Origin: JADJNW01 sp964549655
Lineage (GTDB): Bacteria; Bacteroidota; Bacteroidia; Chitinophagales; Saprospiraceae
Assembly (NCBI GenBank): GCA_964549655.1
Contig: CAZJXN010000020.1
Span: 1 to 46,037 of the forward strand
Length of the DNA: 46,037 nt
Direction: 5' to 3'
Numbering within the stretch: position 1 is the first letter of the stretch; every line of letters starts with the position of its first letter. The notes under the pieces were generated by a model that saw nothing but the letters and a program-made list of their open reading frames with translations, had not been told where the DNA came from and made no database searches. Positions 17,907-27,359 of this stretch are shown here, one piece after another. Made by a program: the position numbers and the translations under genes.

Positions 17907-18113
17907 GAAAGGTGTCAATTGTCTGAAGTGTGATTTTTATGATTTTTGTGATTGGCAGGATTCGCTCTCCGCGTCCTTTTTGCAACAAGAGCTTTGAGTT
18001 CTCTGCGGTTAAAAAAAAATGCTATAAGCGAAAACGCGAAAATCTGCGGGAGAAAAGTGAGCCGCATTTCCTACTTTTGCAACGATATTTAAATTCCAAA
18101 ATCCATCAGTTAC

Positions 18114-18158
18114 CGTCTGGCATCTAAAATCTATCGTCTAAAATCTAAAGTCTAAAAT
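18114..18158. repeat. Degenerate 9-10 nt repeat before lgt
   Basis: TCTGGCATCTAAAATC is followed by three variants of the TCTAAAATC motif, reaching the base before the lgt start codon. It belongs to the dispersed low-complexity family seen at other gene ends in the window. Confidence 0.6.
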
Positions 18159-19343
18159 ATGTATCCCGACCTCTCCTACTTCTTGCACGACCTATTCGGC
18201 ACGCCAGTGGACAACTGGACATCCATTTTTAAAACATTCGGCTTATTTCTCGTACTGGCAATTTTGTCTGGCGCATATTTTTTATACATCGAATTAAAAC
18301 GGAAAGCACAGAACGGCTTGTTCCAACCAGAAATCGTAAAAGTAACAGAAGGCAAGCCAGCAACGACTTGGGAATATATTTCCAATGCGATTTTCGGATT
18401 TATTTTGGGATTTAAACTGCTCTATATCGTCCAAAACTTCCCAGCATTTCAAGCAAACCCGGCAGGCGTGGTGTTGTCAGGATTGGGTAATTGGCTTGGT
18501 GGCTTTTTAGGATTGGCGATTTTAGTTGGTTTAAAATATTGGGAAAGCAATCGAAATAAACTACCAACGCCCAGAGAACGCGTCAATGAAGTCTATCCAC
18601 ATCATCGCATCGGCGACATCACGATTATAGCGGCGATTTCGGGTGTGTTGGGTGCGAAAGTGTTTGATATTTTAGAACACCTGCCCGATTTTTTTGAAAA
18701 TCCGCTGCGAATGCTACTCTCCGGTGGTGGCTTGGCGATTTATGGCGGCTTGATTTTTGGATTCATCGCGGTATTTTGGTATTTAAAAAAGAAGAATATT
18801 CGTCCGATTTATGTGATGGATGCGATAGCCCCAGCGTTGATTATTAGCTATGGGGTAGGGCGGTTAGGCTGCCAATTTTCGGGCGATGGCGACTGGGGAA
18901 TTGTAGCAGCGGCCCAGCCTGCGTGGTGGTTTTTGCCGGACTGGTTATGGGCGTTTGATTATCCAAGAAATGTGGTCAATGATGGCGTGAAAATAGCAGA
19001 TTGCGTAGGGATTTATTGTTCGCGCTTGGTGCCGCCCGTTTATCCGACTCCGATTTATGAAGTGATTTTGTCTTTTATCATTGCCGGTATTTTGTGGGCA
19101 TTGCGCAAGCGATTGGAATTCATTCCTGGACTATTATTTTTTGTATATGTATTTTTGAATGGGGTAGAACGGCTTTGGGTAGAAAGTATTCGGGTAAATG
19201 TGCGCTATAAGTTGTTTGGATTGAACCCGACGCAAGCGGAGATAATCGCAGTGGGATTGATTTTGACGGGGATTGTGGGCGGTGTAATTTTGTGGCGAAA
19301 GTATAAAAAGGTGGAGGCAGTTGAGAAAGGTTTAGAAGGTTGA
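18159..19343 (+). CDS. lgt: Prolipoprotein diacylglyceryl transferase
   Basis: A 394-aa integral membrane enzyme. It transfers diacylglyceryl from phosphatidylglycerol to the lipobox cysteine of prolipoproteins, the first step of lipoprotein maturation at the inner membrane. The family signature is visible as LSGGGLAIYGGLIFG, the conserved arginine region YGVGRLGCQFSGDGDWG, and late helices with LFGLNPTQAEIIAVGLI. It is longer than the usual 260-300 aa, mainly from an N-terminal extension and an insert around ADCVGIYCSRLVPPVYPTPI, both common in Bacteroidota. It is transcribed alone, and the start follows the repeat at 18114-18158 directly. Confidence 0.93.
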   Translation: MYPDLSYFLHDLFGTPVDNWTSIFKTFGLFLVLAILSGAYFLYIELKRKAQNGLFQPEIVKVTEGKPATTWEYISNAIFGFILGFKLLYIVQNFPAFQANPAGVVLSGLGNWLGGFLGLAILVGLKYWESNRNKLPTPRERVNEVYPHHRIGDITIIAAISGVLGAKVFDILEHLPDFFENPLRMLLSGGGLAIYGGLIFGFIAVFWYLKKKNIRPIYVMDAIAPALIISYGVGRLGCQFSGDGDWGIVAAAQPAWWFLPDWLWAFDYPRNVVNDGVKIADCVGIYCSRLVPPVYPTPIYEVILSFIIAGILWALRKRLEFIPGLLFFVYVFLNGVERLWVESIRVNVRYKLFGLNPTQAEIIAVGLILTGIVGGVILWRKYKKVEAVEKGLEG

Positions 19344-19419
19344 GTTCCCGTATGACTTGCACAGTATGCAGTTTCTACTTTTATTTTAGTAGCTAATATT
19401 ACGCGCCCTCAAAACATTT

Positions 19420-19602
19420 TTGGAACGCGGATGACGCGGATTGGGCGGATTTTCGCGGATTTCTTTCGCTCTCTCTTTATTTAACGTGAATTGATAAGTC
19501 TTGATTCTAAAAGTTGTGCTAAACTTAGCTTGTATAGTAAAGCAGTAACAAGAGTCAAATAATCCGCGTGAATCCGCCCAATCCGCGTCATCCGCGTTCC
19601 AA
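19420..19602. repeat. Long inverted repeat: 32-bp perfect arms, 119-bp spacer
   Basis: Arms 19420-19451 and 19571-19602 are perfect inverted copies built from GCGGAT/CGCGGAT units, and the similarity continues about 10 bp further inward. The element fills the gap between the convergent lgt and DUF5686 genes. It may act as a bidirectional terminator or be a dispersed repeat. Confidence 0.85.
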
Positions 19603-19637
19603 TTACGTAACAAGGGTGCGTAAATAGCGTTCCCAAC

Positions 19638-22136
19638 CTAAAAGAAAAAATACAGTCCTCCAACAAACGCAAAGCGATTCGCCTGCGGATTGTCCAAATA
19701 ATTCGTACGCCACAGTGCATCAATGCGAAATACTTTAAAAATATTTTCAATGCCGACACCAAATTCCATGTACGGCTGCTTATCGGGTGCACGGAAGCCA
19801 TTATAATTATTCGTTTCAGTGGGGTTGAATAGATTGGGTTGATTCGCACGGCGATTTTCATCTGAAATGGTGCCGTACACCGCTTTAAAAGTGGCTACTT
19901 CTCGCCAATTTAATTTTCTAAACAAAGGAATTTTATTAAAAAAGAAGCCATCAAAGTGATGTTCGAGCACAAGCTGCGCGTACGTATCGCTGGCAAATTC
20001 GTAGCGATTCATCGTGTTGAAAATGCCGCGCGCCATGAAGAAACCTTCGTTGCCCGGATGCACTTCCATCAATAAAAATGGCACTTTCCCAAAGATTTTA
20101 CCTGCTTCCAAGCGATACGCCAACCAGCCGATCGGATTGATATTGATGTAATGACGATAATAGAGCGACAAGCGATGGTAGCTGTAATCCGCGTCCAGCA
20201 AACCTTTGATACCCGCAGAATATTGCAATTCAATAATCGGATGTTTAGAGCCGGCACTGACCCGCTCAAAATTGCCATCCAACACCGTTTCATCAAAAGC
20301 GAAGCGCATTTTAAGCAGCACTTCTGTGGTTGTAATAGTCGTATCAATCCCGTTTTGTGCCTCTGAATTTTCTACAAAACCATAGTCAAAACTATCCTCT
20401 TTGAAGCCGCCATACGGGTCCATGCGGCGGTGCAACAGCGTAAGCCGATTGGAGAAACCCTTTTTCCAGTAGCGTTCATAAAAGAATTTACCTTCTTCTA
20501 TACGAATCAATTTCCAAGGAACATCGCGCCGAAACGTGCCGGAAAAAAAGTCGGCTTCCACAAATTCTTCGCTGCTTTCGCTGTTTAAACTGATGTCCTT
20601 TTTATAACTGCCGCCAATCGTAGTGCGCGGATACTCATCTGTAACCCATACAAAATCACCACCATATTTAAATTCCTCATCCTTAGTGCCATACGCAACA
20701 TAGCCACCTAAACGCATTTTTTTACTGAAATTCAAACTCGTGCGCCCGCCGAATCGCAAGCGTGTACCCTCAATCGGACTCACGCCAAAAACAGACGAAT
20801 ACGGACCCAACTCAATCGGACCGAGAATGAAATAGCCATTGAAAATAATGTCAATGACGCGCGTGTAAGTCTTGTAAAGCGGCACACTTTTGATGCTGTC
20901 AATCAGGGCGTACACCGAGGCTTCGGTCGTGGTAAGCGGCACGTGTCGGGCTTCGTCCCAGTAGGCGTTGTCGCGCTCCAAGTCTTCTTGATTATAATAT
21001 TTGCTATCGGTTGTGGCGTAGGCTTCCCGCGTTTCATTTCCGTTTAAAACAAAATTTTTGAAGGTTTCCGTTCGTCGTCCGATGAGTCCGGGCGTATTTT
21101 TGGTAGGAATAAAGTCTACAATCATTTTTTGCATGACGGGCAGCCATGCGCTGTCACGCGGCTCGAATTCTTGATAAATAATAATACGCTGCACCAAATT
21201 GATATTCACATCAGGACTCATGCGCATATCCACGCGCTGCACAGCGAAAGACGTATCCGCGACCCAAAAATTGCCGGAAAACGTGTTTTCCTGTCGGCGT
21301 TTTGGTTTGAATCGAAGTTGATAACTCCAATGTCCATTTAGATTCGTACTGTCGGCGATGTAATATTCGTAATAACCTAAACCAGAATTAGAAAACGGAC
21401 TAACAAAGCCTTTTTCCAACACATAAATCCAATTATCATAAATGCTGAATGGCGCATGAATTTTCTTGATGTATTCTATAACAGTCTCATTATCAGCACC
21501 GGATGTGCGCTGGGCACGTAGCACCGTTTTGGGCTGACCCGTTTTTTTGGTGTAATAAATATCTGCGACGACTTCATTCAAATATAATGGTAGAAACGGT
21601 TTTTCATCAGATGTGCTGTCAATATTATCAAATACAAAATCGAAAGGCTTCATCAACTTATTATTGCGCAGCTTCTCGCCAATATTCTCCAAATCCAATT
21701 CTACTTTCGCGTAACTTTCGTATTGGAAAGCGTCTAAATTTTCGAGCCGATTTTGGTCCTTATTTGCAATAATGCCACGCACAATGCGGTTAGCAGGGTT
21801 TTCGCCGCTCAAAAAAACAACTTCATCCAATGTTGCATCAACGGCAGTCAGCGAAAAATCAACCGTTATAACGGAGTCTTTTTTAATCAACTTTTTCACA
21901 TTGTCGTAGCCCACCGCCGACACTTCGAGTGTGTCGTACCATTTGGAGGTCGTGAAAGTATAATAGCCATCCGCATCCGTTTCCGCGCCGGCATTGCCAT
22001 CCGAAAAATAGACGTTGCTAAACGGCAAGCCGCCTTTCGTGTCTGCATCCGTCACGCGCCCTTTGATGGTGCGGGTTTGCGACCAAGCAGAAAAGCTTAG
22101 CAATAAAAAAGTAAATAAGTAAAAAAAGCGTTTCAT
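19638..22136 (-). CDS. DUF5686 outer-membrane protein with carboxypeptidase-regulatory-like domain
   Basis: About 832 aa from ATG 22136 (MKRFFYLFTFLLLSFSAWSQ), chosen because it starts the signal peptide; the frame is open 7 codons further. Residues about 22-110 form a CarboxypepD_reg-like domain (IKGRVTDADTKGGLPFSNVY). The DUF5686 region begins with ENPANRIVRGIIANKDQNR. The second half is a beta-barrel with many aromatic strands, ending FAFVGGLYFFF. Such proteins are outer-membrane barrels of unknown function, widespread in Bacteroidota. The gene is single and divergent from rnhB. Confidence 0.88.
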   Translation of the reverse strand: MKRFFYLFTFLLLSFSAWSQTRTIKGRVTDADTKGGLPFSNVYFSDGNAGAETDADGYYTFTTSKWYDTLEVSAVGYDNVKKLIKKDSVITVDFSLTAVDATLDEVVFLSGENPANRIVRGIIANKDQNRLENLDAFQYESYAKVELDLENIGEKLRNNKLMKPFDFVFDNIDSTSDEKPFLPLYLNEVVADIYYTKKTGQPKTVLRAQRTSGADNETVIEYIKKIHAPFSIYDNWIYVLEKGFVSPFSNSGLGYYEYYIADSTNLNGHWSYQLRFKPKRRQENTFSGNFWVADTSFAVQRVDMRMSPDVNINLVQRIIIYQEFEPRDSAWLPVMQKMIVDFIPTKNTPGLIGRRTETFKNFVLNGNETREAYATTDSKYYNQEDLERDNAYWDEARHVPLTTTEASVYALIDSIKSVPLYKTYTRVIDIIFNGYFILGPIELGPYSSVFGVSPIEGTRLRFGGRTSLNFSKKMRLGGYVAYGTKDEEFKYGGDFVWVTDEYPRTTIGGSYKKDISLNSESSEEFVEADFFSGTFRRDVPWKLIRIEEGKFFYERYWKKGFSNRLTLLHRRMDPYGGFKEDSFDYGFVENSEAQNGIDTTITTTEVLLKMRFAFDETVLDGNFERVSAGSKHPIIELQYSAGIKGLLDADYSYHRLSLYYRHYININPIGWLAYRLEAGKIFGKVPFLLMEVHPGNEGFFMARGIFNTMNRYEFASDTYAQLVLEHHFDGFFFNKIPLFRKLNWREVATFKAVYGTISDENRRANQPNLFNPTETNNYNGFRAPDKQPYMEFGVGIENIFKVFRIDALWRTNYLDNPQANRFAFVGGLYFFF

Positions 22137-22234
22137 AAATGTAAATTGATATGCCAATTTGCTTATAACACAGAATTATTACAAAAATAACTGCTGTAAA
22201 AAGTTTGTAACTTTCCACCCAATAAAATAAATTC

Positions 22235-22843
22235 ATGGCTCCACTGCTCTCTTTTTTCGACAAAAATGCCACGGAAGCCGGTTGTGATGAAGCCGGTCGG
22301 GGTTGTCTTGCCGGTCCGGTTTTTGCCGCCGCCGTTATTTTACCCAACGATTTTGCCCATCCTTTGGTACGAGATTCTAAACAATTGTCGGAAAAACAGC
22401 GAAACGAAGCGCGTATCATTATTGAAAATCAAGCACTTGCGTATGCTGTTGCTGCTGTTGAACCTTTTGAAATAGACGAAATCAACATTTTGAATGCGTC
22501 GTTTGTAGCCATGCACCGCGCCATTGCACAATTAAACGTTTCGCCCACCTCCTTGCTCATTGATGGCAATCGGTTCAATCCATTTCAAAACATACCATTT
22601 CATTGCATTATAAAAGGAGATAGTAAATATGCGTCCATCGCCGCCGCGTCTATTTTAGCTAAAACGTACCGCGATAATTATATGATGCAATTAGCTACGA
22701 AATACCCTCTATACGGCTGGACGCACAATAAAGGATACCCCACAAAGGCCCATCGGGACGCCATCCGAATATACGGTCAAACGCCTCATCATAGACTTTC
22801 TTTCAAACTATTACCCGCACTTACTCAAGGAGAACTTTTTTAA
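22235..22843 (+). CDS. rnhB: Ribonuclease HII
   Basis: A 202-aa enzyme that cleaves RNA in RNA-DNA hybrids and at single ribonucleotides in DNA. The catalytic acidic residues are present: D18 and E19 in AGCDEAGRGCLAGP, D110 in LLIDGNRF and D129 in IIKGDSKYASIAAAS. The GRG motif that recognises the ribonucleotide junction is also clear, and the length is typical. The gene is alone, divergent from the DUF5686 gene and convergent with the MBL-fold gene. Confidence 0.95.
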   Translation: MAPLLSFFDKNATEAGCDEAGRGCLAGPVFAAAVILPNDFAHPLVRDSKQLSEKQRNEARIIIENQALAYAVAAVEPFEIDEINILNASFVAMHRAIAQLNVSPTSLLIDGNRFNPFQNIPFHCIIKGDSKYASIAAASILAKTYRDNYMMQLATKYPLYGWTHNKGYPTKAHRDAIRIYGQTPHHRLSFKLLPALTQGELF

Positions 22844-22855
22844 GACGTTAGATTT

Positions 22856-22911
22856 TAGACGGTAGACTTTAGACTATTTAATGTGGTCTATTGTCTAAAG
22901 TCCACCGTCTA
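22856..22911. terminator. Hairpin in TCTAAAGTC-type repeat between convergent genes
   Basis: Arms 22856-22874 and 22893-22911 pair over 19 positions with one mismatch, loop 18 nt. The arms are variants of the TAGACTTTAGAC motif found also before lgt. It lies between the rnhB and MBL stop codons and probably ends both transcripts. Confidence 0.6.
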
Positions 22912-22916
22912 AGATC

Positions 22917-23555
22917 TTAAAGGAAAGGATTGTGTAATTTCTCAAAGCCGATGGTTGTATCAGTGCCGTGTCCTGGATAAACTTTTACGTCATCGCCCAA
23001 ATGCAGCAAACGTTGTGTGATGCTTTCGATGAGCGTATCGTAATCGCCTCCGGGCAAATCGGTACGACCGATACTTCCGTAAAATAAGACATCACCCGCA
23101 ATTAAAAAGTTGCTCTCCCGACAAAAAAAGGAGAGGCTGGCAGGCGAGTGACCAGGCGTGAGAATCGCTTCTAATGTCGTATTTCCAAATGTAATCAAAT
23201 CTCCGTCTTCAATAAAACTGCCAGGTGAAGGAGATAATTCTGGATAGGGAATGTGGTACATCATCGCGGCTCGTGGCGCTTGCTCTAGCACTGGAATTTC
23301 GCCGGAATGTATTTCAAGTGACAAATCGTAGGTTTCTGCCACAAATCGGTTGCCAAATATATGATCGAGGTGACAATGTGTGTTTATTAAGCGGACTGGT
23401 TGGAGGTGAAGCTGTCTTATAACATCCGTCAAGGCTCGTTTCTCCGCAGCATCGTAGCAGCCGGGGTCGAAAATGACGCACTCGTTTGTTTCATCGTATA
23501 TTAAATAAGTGTTTTCCTGAAAAGGATTAAATGTCAGACAGACAACCTCAGCCAT
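22917..23555 (-). CDS. MBL-fold metallo-hydrolase (glyoxalase II-like)
   Basis: A 212-aa protein with a complete metallo-beta-lactamase metal site: THCHLDH at residues 59-65 (H60, H62, D64, H65), PGHSPAS, the bridging aspartate in LIAGDVLF, and a final histidine in YPGHGTDT. It resembles the short glyoxalase II/YcbL group, which hydrolyse thioesters; the true substrate is unknown. There is no signal peptide, so it is cytoplasmic. It is transcribed alone. Confidence 0.92.
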   Translation of the reverse strand: MAEVVCLTFNPFQENTYLIYDETNECVIFDPGCYDAAEKRALTDVIRQLHLQPVRLINTHCHLDHIFGNRFVAETYDLSLEIHSGEIPVLEQAPRAAMMYHIPYPELSPSPGSFIEDGDLITFGNTTLEAILTPGHSPASLSFFCRESNFLIAGDVLFYGSIGRTDLPGGDYDTLIESITQRLLHLGDDVKVYPGHGTDTTIGFEKLHNPFL

Positions 23556-23672
23556 GTTTTTCCGTTTAGAATGTTGGAACTTGGTGATAAATGCATTATA
23601 TTGAATCGTTAAAAGTACGATTTACGAAGTATGATTGTTAGTCTGTTTAAATTTTGTAAAAGTAACGCCTGT

Positions 23673-26600
23673 ATGCAACTATACAAATACGCCCTTCTAT
23701 TTATAGGTTTTTTTACAATCGTAGGAAATGCCGCTGCGCAAGGTACGCAAACCACTTACGGCAAAAACCGCGTGCAATATCACACCGATTTTGACGAATG
23801 GTCGCAGTACGAAAGTGACAATTTTATCACCTACTGGTACGGCGAGGCACGCAATATTGGTCAATCGGTGGTGATGATAGCGGAGCAAGATTTTCAAGAT
23901 ATTCAGGGCTTGCTGGAGCACCGCATCAATGATAAAATTCAAATTATCGTCTATACCGACCTCACCGACCTCAAGCAAAGCAATATTGGCAGCGAGGAAA
24001 CTTTCAACAATATCGGTGGACAGACGAAGATTGTAGGCAGTAAAATTTTTGTGTATTTTGATGGCAATCACAATCACTTGCGCCAGCAAATACGAGAGGG
24101 GATCGCTTCGGTTTATCTGGATGCCATGCTTTTCGGGTCTAATTTGCAAGAAATTGTACAGAATGCGGTGATGATGAACCTGCCGGTGTGGTTCAAAGAC
24201 GGATTGGCTTCTTACGCAGGCGAAGAGTGGAATAGTGAGTTGGACAACCAATTGCGCGATGCGGTTATGAGCGACGATTTTCCGGGATTCAATCGGTTTG
24301 CAGAGGCAAATCCGAAATTGGCGGGGCACTCCCTTTGGTATTTTATAGCAGAGAATTTTGGCAAAACGACGGTTTCTAATTTGCTATATCTGACTCGAAT
24401 CAATCGCAGCGTGGAGAGCGGATTTTTATATGTATTGGGAAGTCCGTATGATATTATTACCGACAGTTGGCTGCTTTATTACAAACAACGATATAAAGGC
24501 GAAACACAGGAACGCACTGCATCCGTTGGCAGTCCGATTAAAATTAAAAATCGCAAAAATCTGCCACTCAATCAGTTGAAAGTCAGTCCCGACGGTAGAA
24601 AAATAGTATATGTATTGAATGAAATCGGACGCTTCAGTATTTATTTACAAGACGTACAATCCGGCGAACGCACCCGTATTTTGAAAGAAGGTTTTCGCAA
24701 TCCATTTCAGGCGACTGATTATGAATATCCGGTACTGGCTTGGAATCCAAATGGGCAAGAAATTACGATGTTATTTGAGCGGCGCGATATGCCGAAGTTG
24801 CTGATGTACAGCCTTGCGAATAAAAAAATGAAGACAGAAGAACTGTCCACGCAATTCCAACGCGTACATAGTATAGATTATGTAAATCCAAATACTTTAC
24901 TCTTTTCGGCTACGGTACGCGGCTTTTCAGACTTGTATTTATATTATTTGAATACCCGACAGAGTGAGCGCTTGACCAATGATTATTACGATGATTTGGA
25001 CGCAGTTTCTGTGAATGTACGCGGTCGAAAAGGTATTTTATTTGCTTCCAATCGGACGGATTCTATCATCAATCCGCTCTCGGCTTCCAGTATGGATACG
25101 ATTATTCCGGTGGGCAATTTTGATATATTTTATTTTAATCTGGATACCAAAGCTAGAGAATTGGTGCGGGTGACGAGTACGCCTTTCGCCAATGAACGCG
25201 AGCCGGTGGCACTTGATACTAGTTATTTTTCTTATTTGACGAATCGTTCCGGCATTATGAATCGGGAGTCAGGTTATCTGGAAGAATATTTGCATCATTA
25301 TGAGCAAGTAATTACATTGAACGATGGGTCGGAGATTATTTTGCACGCCGATTCGACGCTTACGAGCCTGGATTCTACTCAAATTGATACGGTTATCATT
25401 CGTCCAGTTATTAAAGAACGAGCGATTAATCACGCTTCTTCCAATTATGCGAGAGATATTGTAGAACAGAACACCGCGCCTCGTGCTGGGCGGCTGGTGG
25501 AATTGATTACGATTAATCGGAAACCGCAGGCTTTTATATTGGAAATAAATCCTGATACGGTCGTCACGCCATTACTCACGCGCTTTCAACAGCGGAAAAT
25601 TGCAAAATCCATCAAATTAGGGCAGGAAATTCCGGTTAATTTACTGCCCATGCCCAAAACACGTCCAGCAATCCAGTCGCCAGTAGAACGAACCGATACC
25701 TTGCCAACACCTGCGCCAATACCTGTCAATACCGTCGAAGAAATCATCGTACCTAATCCGATTATAGAAAAGGACACGGGCAAAGTGGATATTGATAATT
25801 ATTTTTTTCAAAGTGAATTTGAAGAGCGGGAAAAACCGGCGCAAGTGCAAATAGAGGAACCCAGGCAGGTCAAAACGCAGGAAGAACCCATATTAAATGC
25901 GGACGAAGTGCCATCGCCATCTGGTAATTTGAACATCGTGCTGCCGGGCGACTTGCCAAAAACGAAAATAGAAACCGAACCCAGACCGATTTATCGCTTC
26001 CGTCCGGGACGCATCTCGCCGTATCGCTTGCAATTTAGAACAGATTATGTGACGACTCAATTGGATAATAGTCTATTGTTTGAAGGCTTAGAAAGTTTTG
26101 CTGCCAACCCTGACCCAGGCCGTGGTTTCACCTATCCGCCGCCGGGCATCTTGTTTAAAGCCAATTTTAAAGACCTATTTGAAGATTATGAATTTGAAGG
26201 CGGTGTGCGTATTCCGACTACTTTCAATGGTTCTGAATATTTTTTAACTTTTAATGATAAGAAGAAGCGATTAGACAAACGTTACTCTATCTACCGCCGC
26301 CAAACGCGCGATTCGCAAGAAAATACGAAAGTGAATATACCCGACCGACGGGAATATAATATTTTGCTGGGACAATTTGGCGTGCGTTATCCCTTGGACA
26401 TTTTCCGCAGCATCCGCGCTACCGGCACGATTCGGCGCGACCGAGCTACGCAACTCGCTACCTACGCAGATACTTTGCAGACTGGGCAATACGAGTTGAG
26501 CGACCCGACTACGACGGAGGAGCGTGTAGGACTGAAGGTAGAATATGTGTTTGATAATACATTTGATGTAGCGTTGAATATTAAAAATGGCACGCGGTAT

Positions 26601-27296
26601 AAGATATTTGCAGAAGTGGTAAAGCGATTCAATTTGGACGTGGCGGACGGCGTAGAACTTGATTTTGCAAAAGGCGCGATGGGCGTAATTGGCTTGGATG
26701 CCCGGCATTATCAGCGACTTGGCAAGTATCCAATCCTGGCACTGCGACTGGCGGGAGCTACGTCTTTCGGCTCTGAACGGATGCTGTACTTCTTGGGTGG
26801 GGTGGATAATTGGCTTTTCGCAAAGCAGGAAGAAGATGTTCCCTTACCGGCGGTCAACAGTGAAATTGCGTATCAGGCACTGGCAACTAATATGCGTGGT
26901 TTTGGCACCAATATTCGCAATGGTAATTCGTATGTGGTGTTCAACTCCGAGGTGCGGCTTCCTGTTTTTCGGATGATTTGGCAGCGGATTAAATCGCCCT
27001 TTTTACAAAATTTCCAGATGGTCGGCTTCTTTGATGTAGGTACGGCTTGGACGGGTAATGACCCATTTTCAAAAGATAATCCATTGAATACCAAAATCAT
27101 AGAGAACGGACCCATCGGTAACCCGAATGTTATTTTAAAACTCAATTACTTCCGCGACCCAATCGTAGCAGGTTATGGCGCAGGCATACGCAGTGTATTG
27201 TTTGGCTATTTTATTCGGGTAGATTACGCCTGGGGGCTTGAGACCCGCGTCGTGCAAGACCCCCGCTGGTACATCTCGCTGGGCATGGACTTTTAA
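23673..27296 (+). CDS. PD40 propeller protein with C-terminal Omp85-like beta-barrel
   Basis: About 1207 aa from ATG 23673 (MQLYKYALLFIGFF), chosen because the signal peptide starts there; the frame is open from 23631. After the signal, residues up to about 280 resemble a peptidase-MA-like domain (LPVWFKDGLASYAGEEWNSE) but I see no HExxH zinc site. TolB-type PD40 repeats follow (about 300-540: LNQLKVSPDGRKIVYVLNEI, PVLAWNPNGQEITML). A Pro/Glu/Thr-rich linker spans about 650-800. The end is a 16-strand-like barrel with a surface-antigen finish (QMVGFFDVGTAWTGNDPF, YGAGIRSVLFGYFIRVDYAW). The propeller is probably periplasmic and tethered to the outer membrane. Function unknown. Confidence 0.8.
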   Translation: MQLYKYALLFIGFFTIVGNAAAQGTQTTYGKNRVQYHTDFDEWSQYESDNFITYWYGEARNIGQSVVMIAEQDFQDIQGLLEHRINDKIQIIVYTDLTDLKQSNIGSEETFNNIGGQTKIVGSKIFVYFDGNHNHLRQQIREGIASVYLDAMLFGSNLQEIVQNAVMMNLPVWFKDGLASYAGEEWNSELDNQLRDAVMSDDFPGFNRFAEANPKLAGHSLWYFIAENFGKTTVSNLLYLTRINRSVESGFLYVLGSPYDIITDSWLLYYKQRYKGETQERTASVGSPIKIKNRKNLPLNQLKVSPDGRKIVYVLNEIGRFSIYLQDVQSGERTRILKEGFRNPFQATDYEYPVLAWNPNGQEITMLFERRDMPKLLMYSLANKKMKTEELSTQFQRVHSIDYVNPNTLLFSATVRGFSDLYLYYLNTRQSERLTNDYYDDLDAVSVNVRGRKGILFASNRTDSIINPLSASSMDTIIPVGNFDIFYFNLDTKARELVRVTSTPFANEREPVALDTSYFSYLTNRSGIMNRESGYLEEYLHHYEQVITLNDGSEIILHADSTLTSLDSTQIDTVIIRPVIKERAINHASSNYARDIVEQNTAPRAGRLVELITINRKPQAFILEINPDTVVTPLLTRFQQRKIAKSIKLGQEIPVNLLPMPKTRPAIQSPVERTDTLPTPAPIPVNTVEEIIVPNPIIEKDTGKVDIDNYFFQSEFEEREKPAQVQIEEPRQVKTQEEPILNADEVPSPSGNLNIVLPGDLPKTKIETEPRPIYRFRPGRISPYRLQFRTDYVTTQLDNSLLFEGLESFAANPDPGRGFTYPPPGILFKANFKDLFEDYEFEGGVRIPTTFNGSEYFLTFNDKKKRLDKRYSIYRRQTRDSQENTKVNIPDRREYNILLGQFGVRYPLDIFRSIRATGTIRRDRATQLATYADTLQTGQYELSDPTTTEERVGLKVEYVFDNTFDVALNIKNGTRYKIFAEVVKRFNLDVADGVELDFAKGAMGVIGLDARHYQRLGKYPILALRLAGATSFGSERMLYFLGGVDNWLFAKQEEDVPLPAVNSEIAYQALATNMRGFGTNIRNGNSYVVFNSEVRLPVFRMIWQRIKSPFLQNFQMVGFFDVGTAWTGNDPFSKDNPLNTKIIENGPIGNPNVILKLNYFRDPIVAGYGAGIRSVLFGYFIRVDYAWGLETRVVQDPRWYISLGMDF

Positions 27297-27359
27297 TAGA
27301 ATGAATAATAAAACACCTACCCTGTTCGTATTATTTTCCTACAAAAAGTTTTTAAAAAG

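Noticed and set aside
19386..19613. 75-codon minus-strand frame in the lgt/DUF5686 gap
   Set aside because: It is a reading of the long inverted repeat itself (repeating ADDADWADS/NPPNPRHP) and not a gene.
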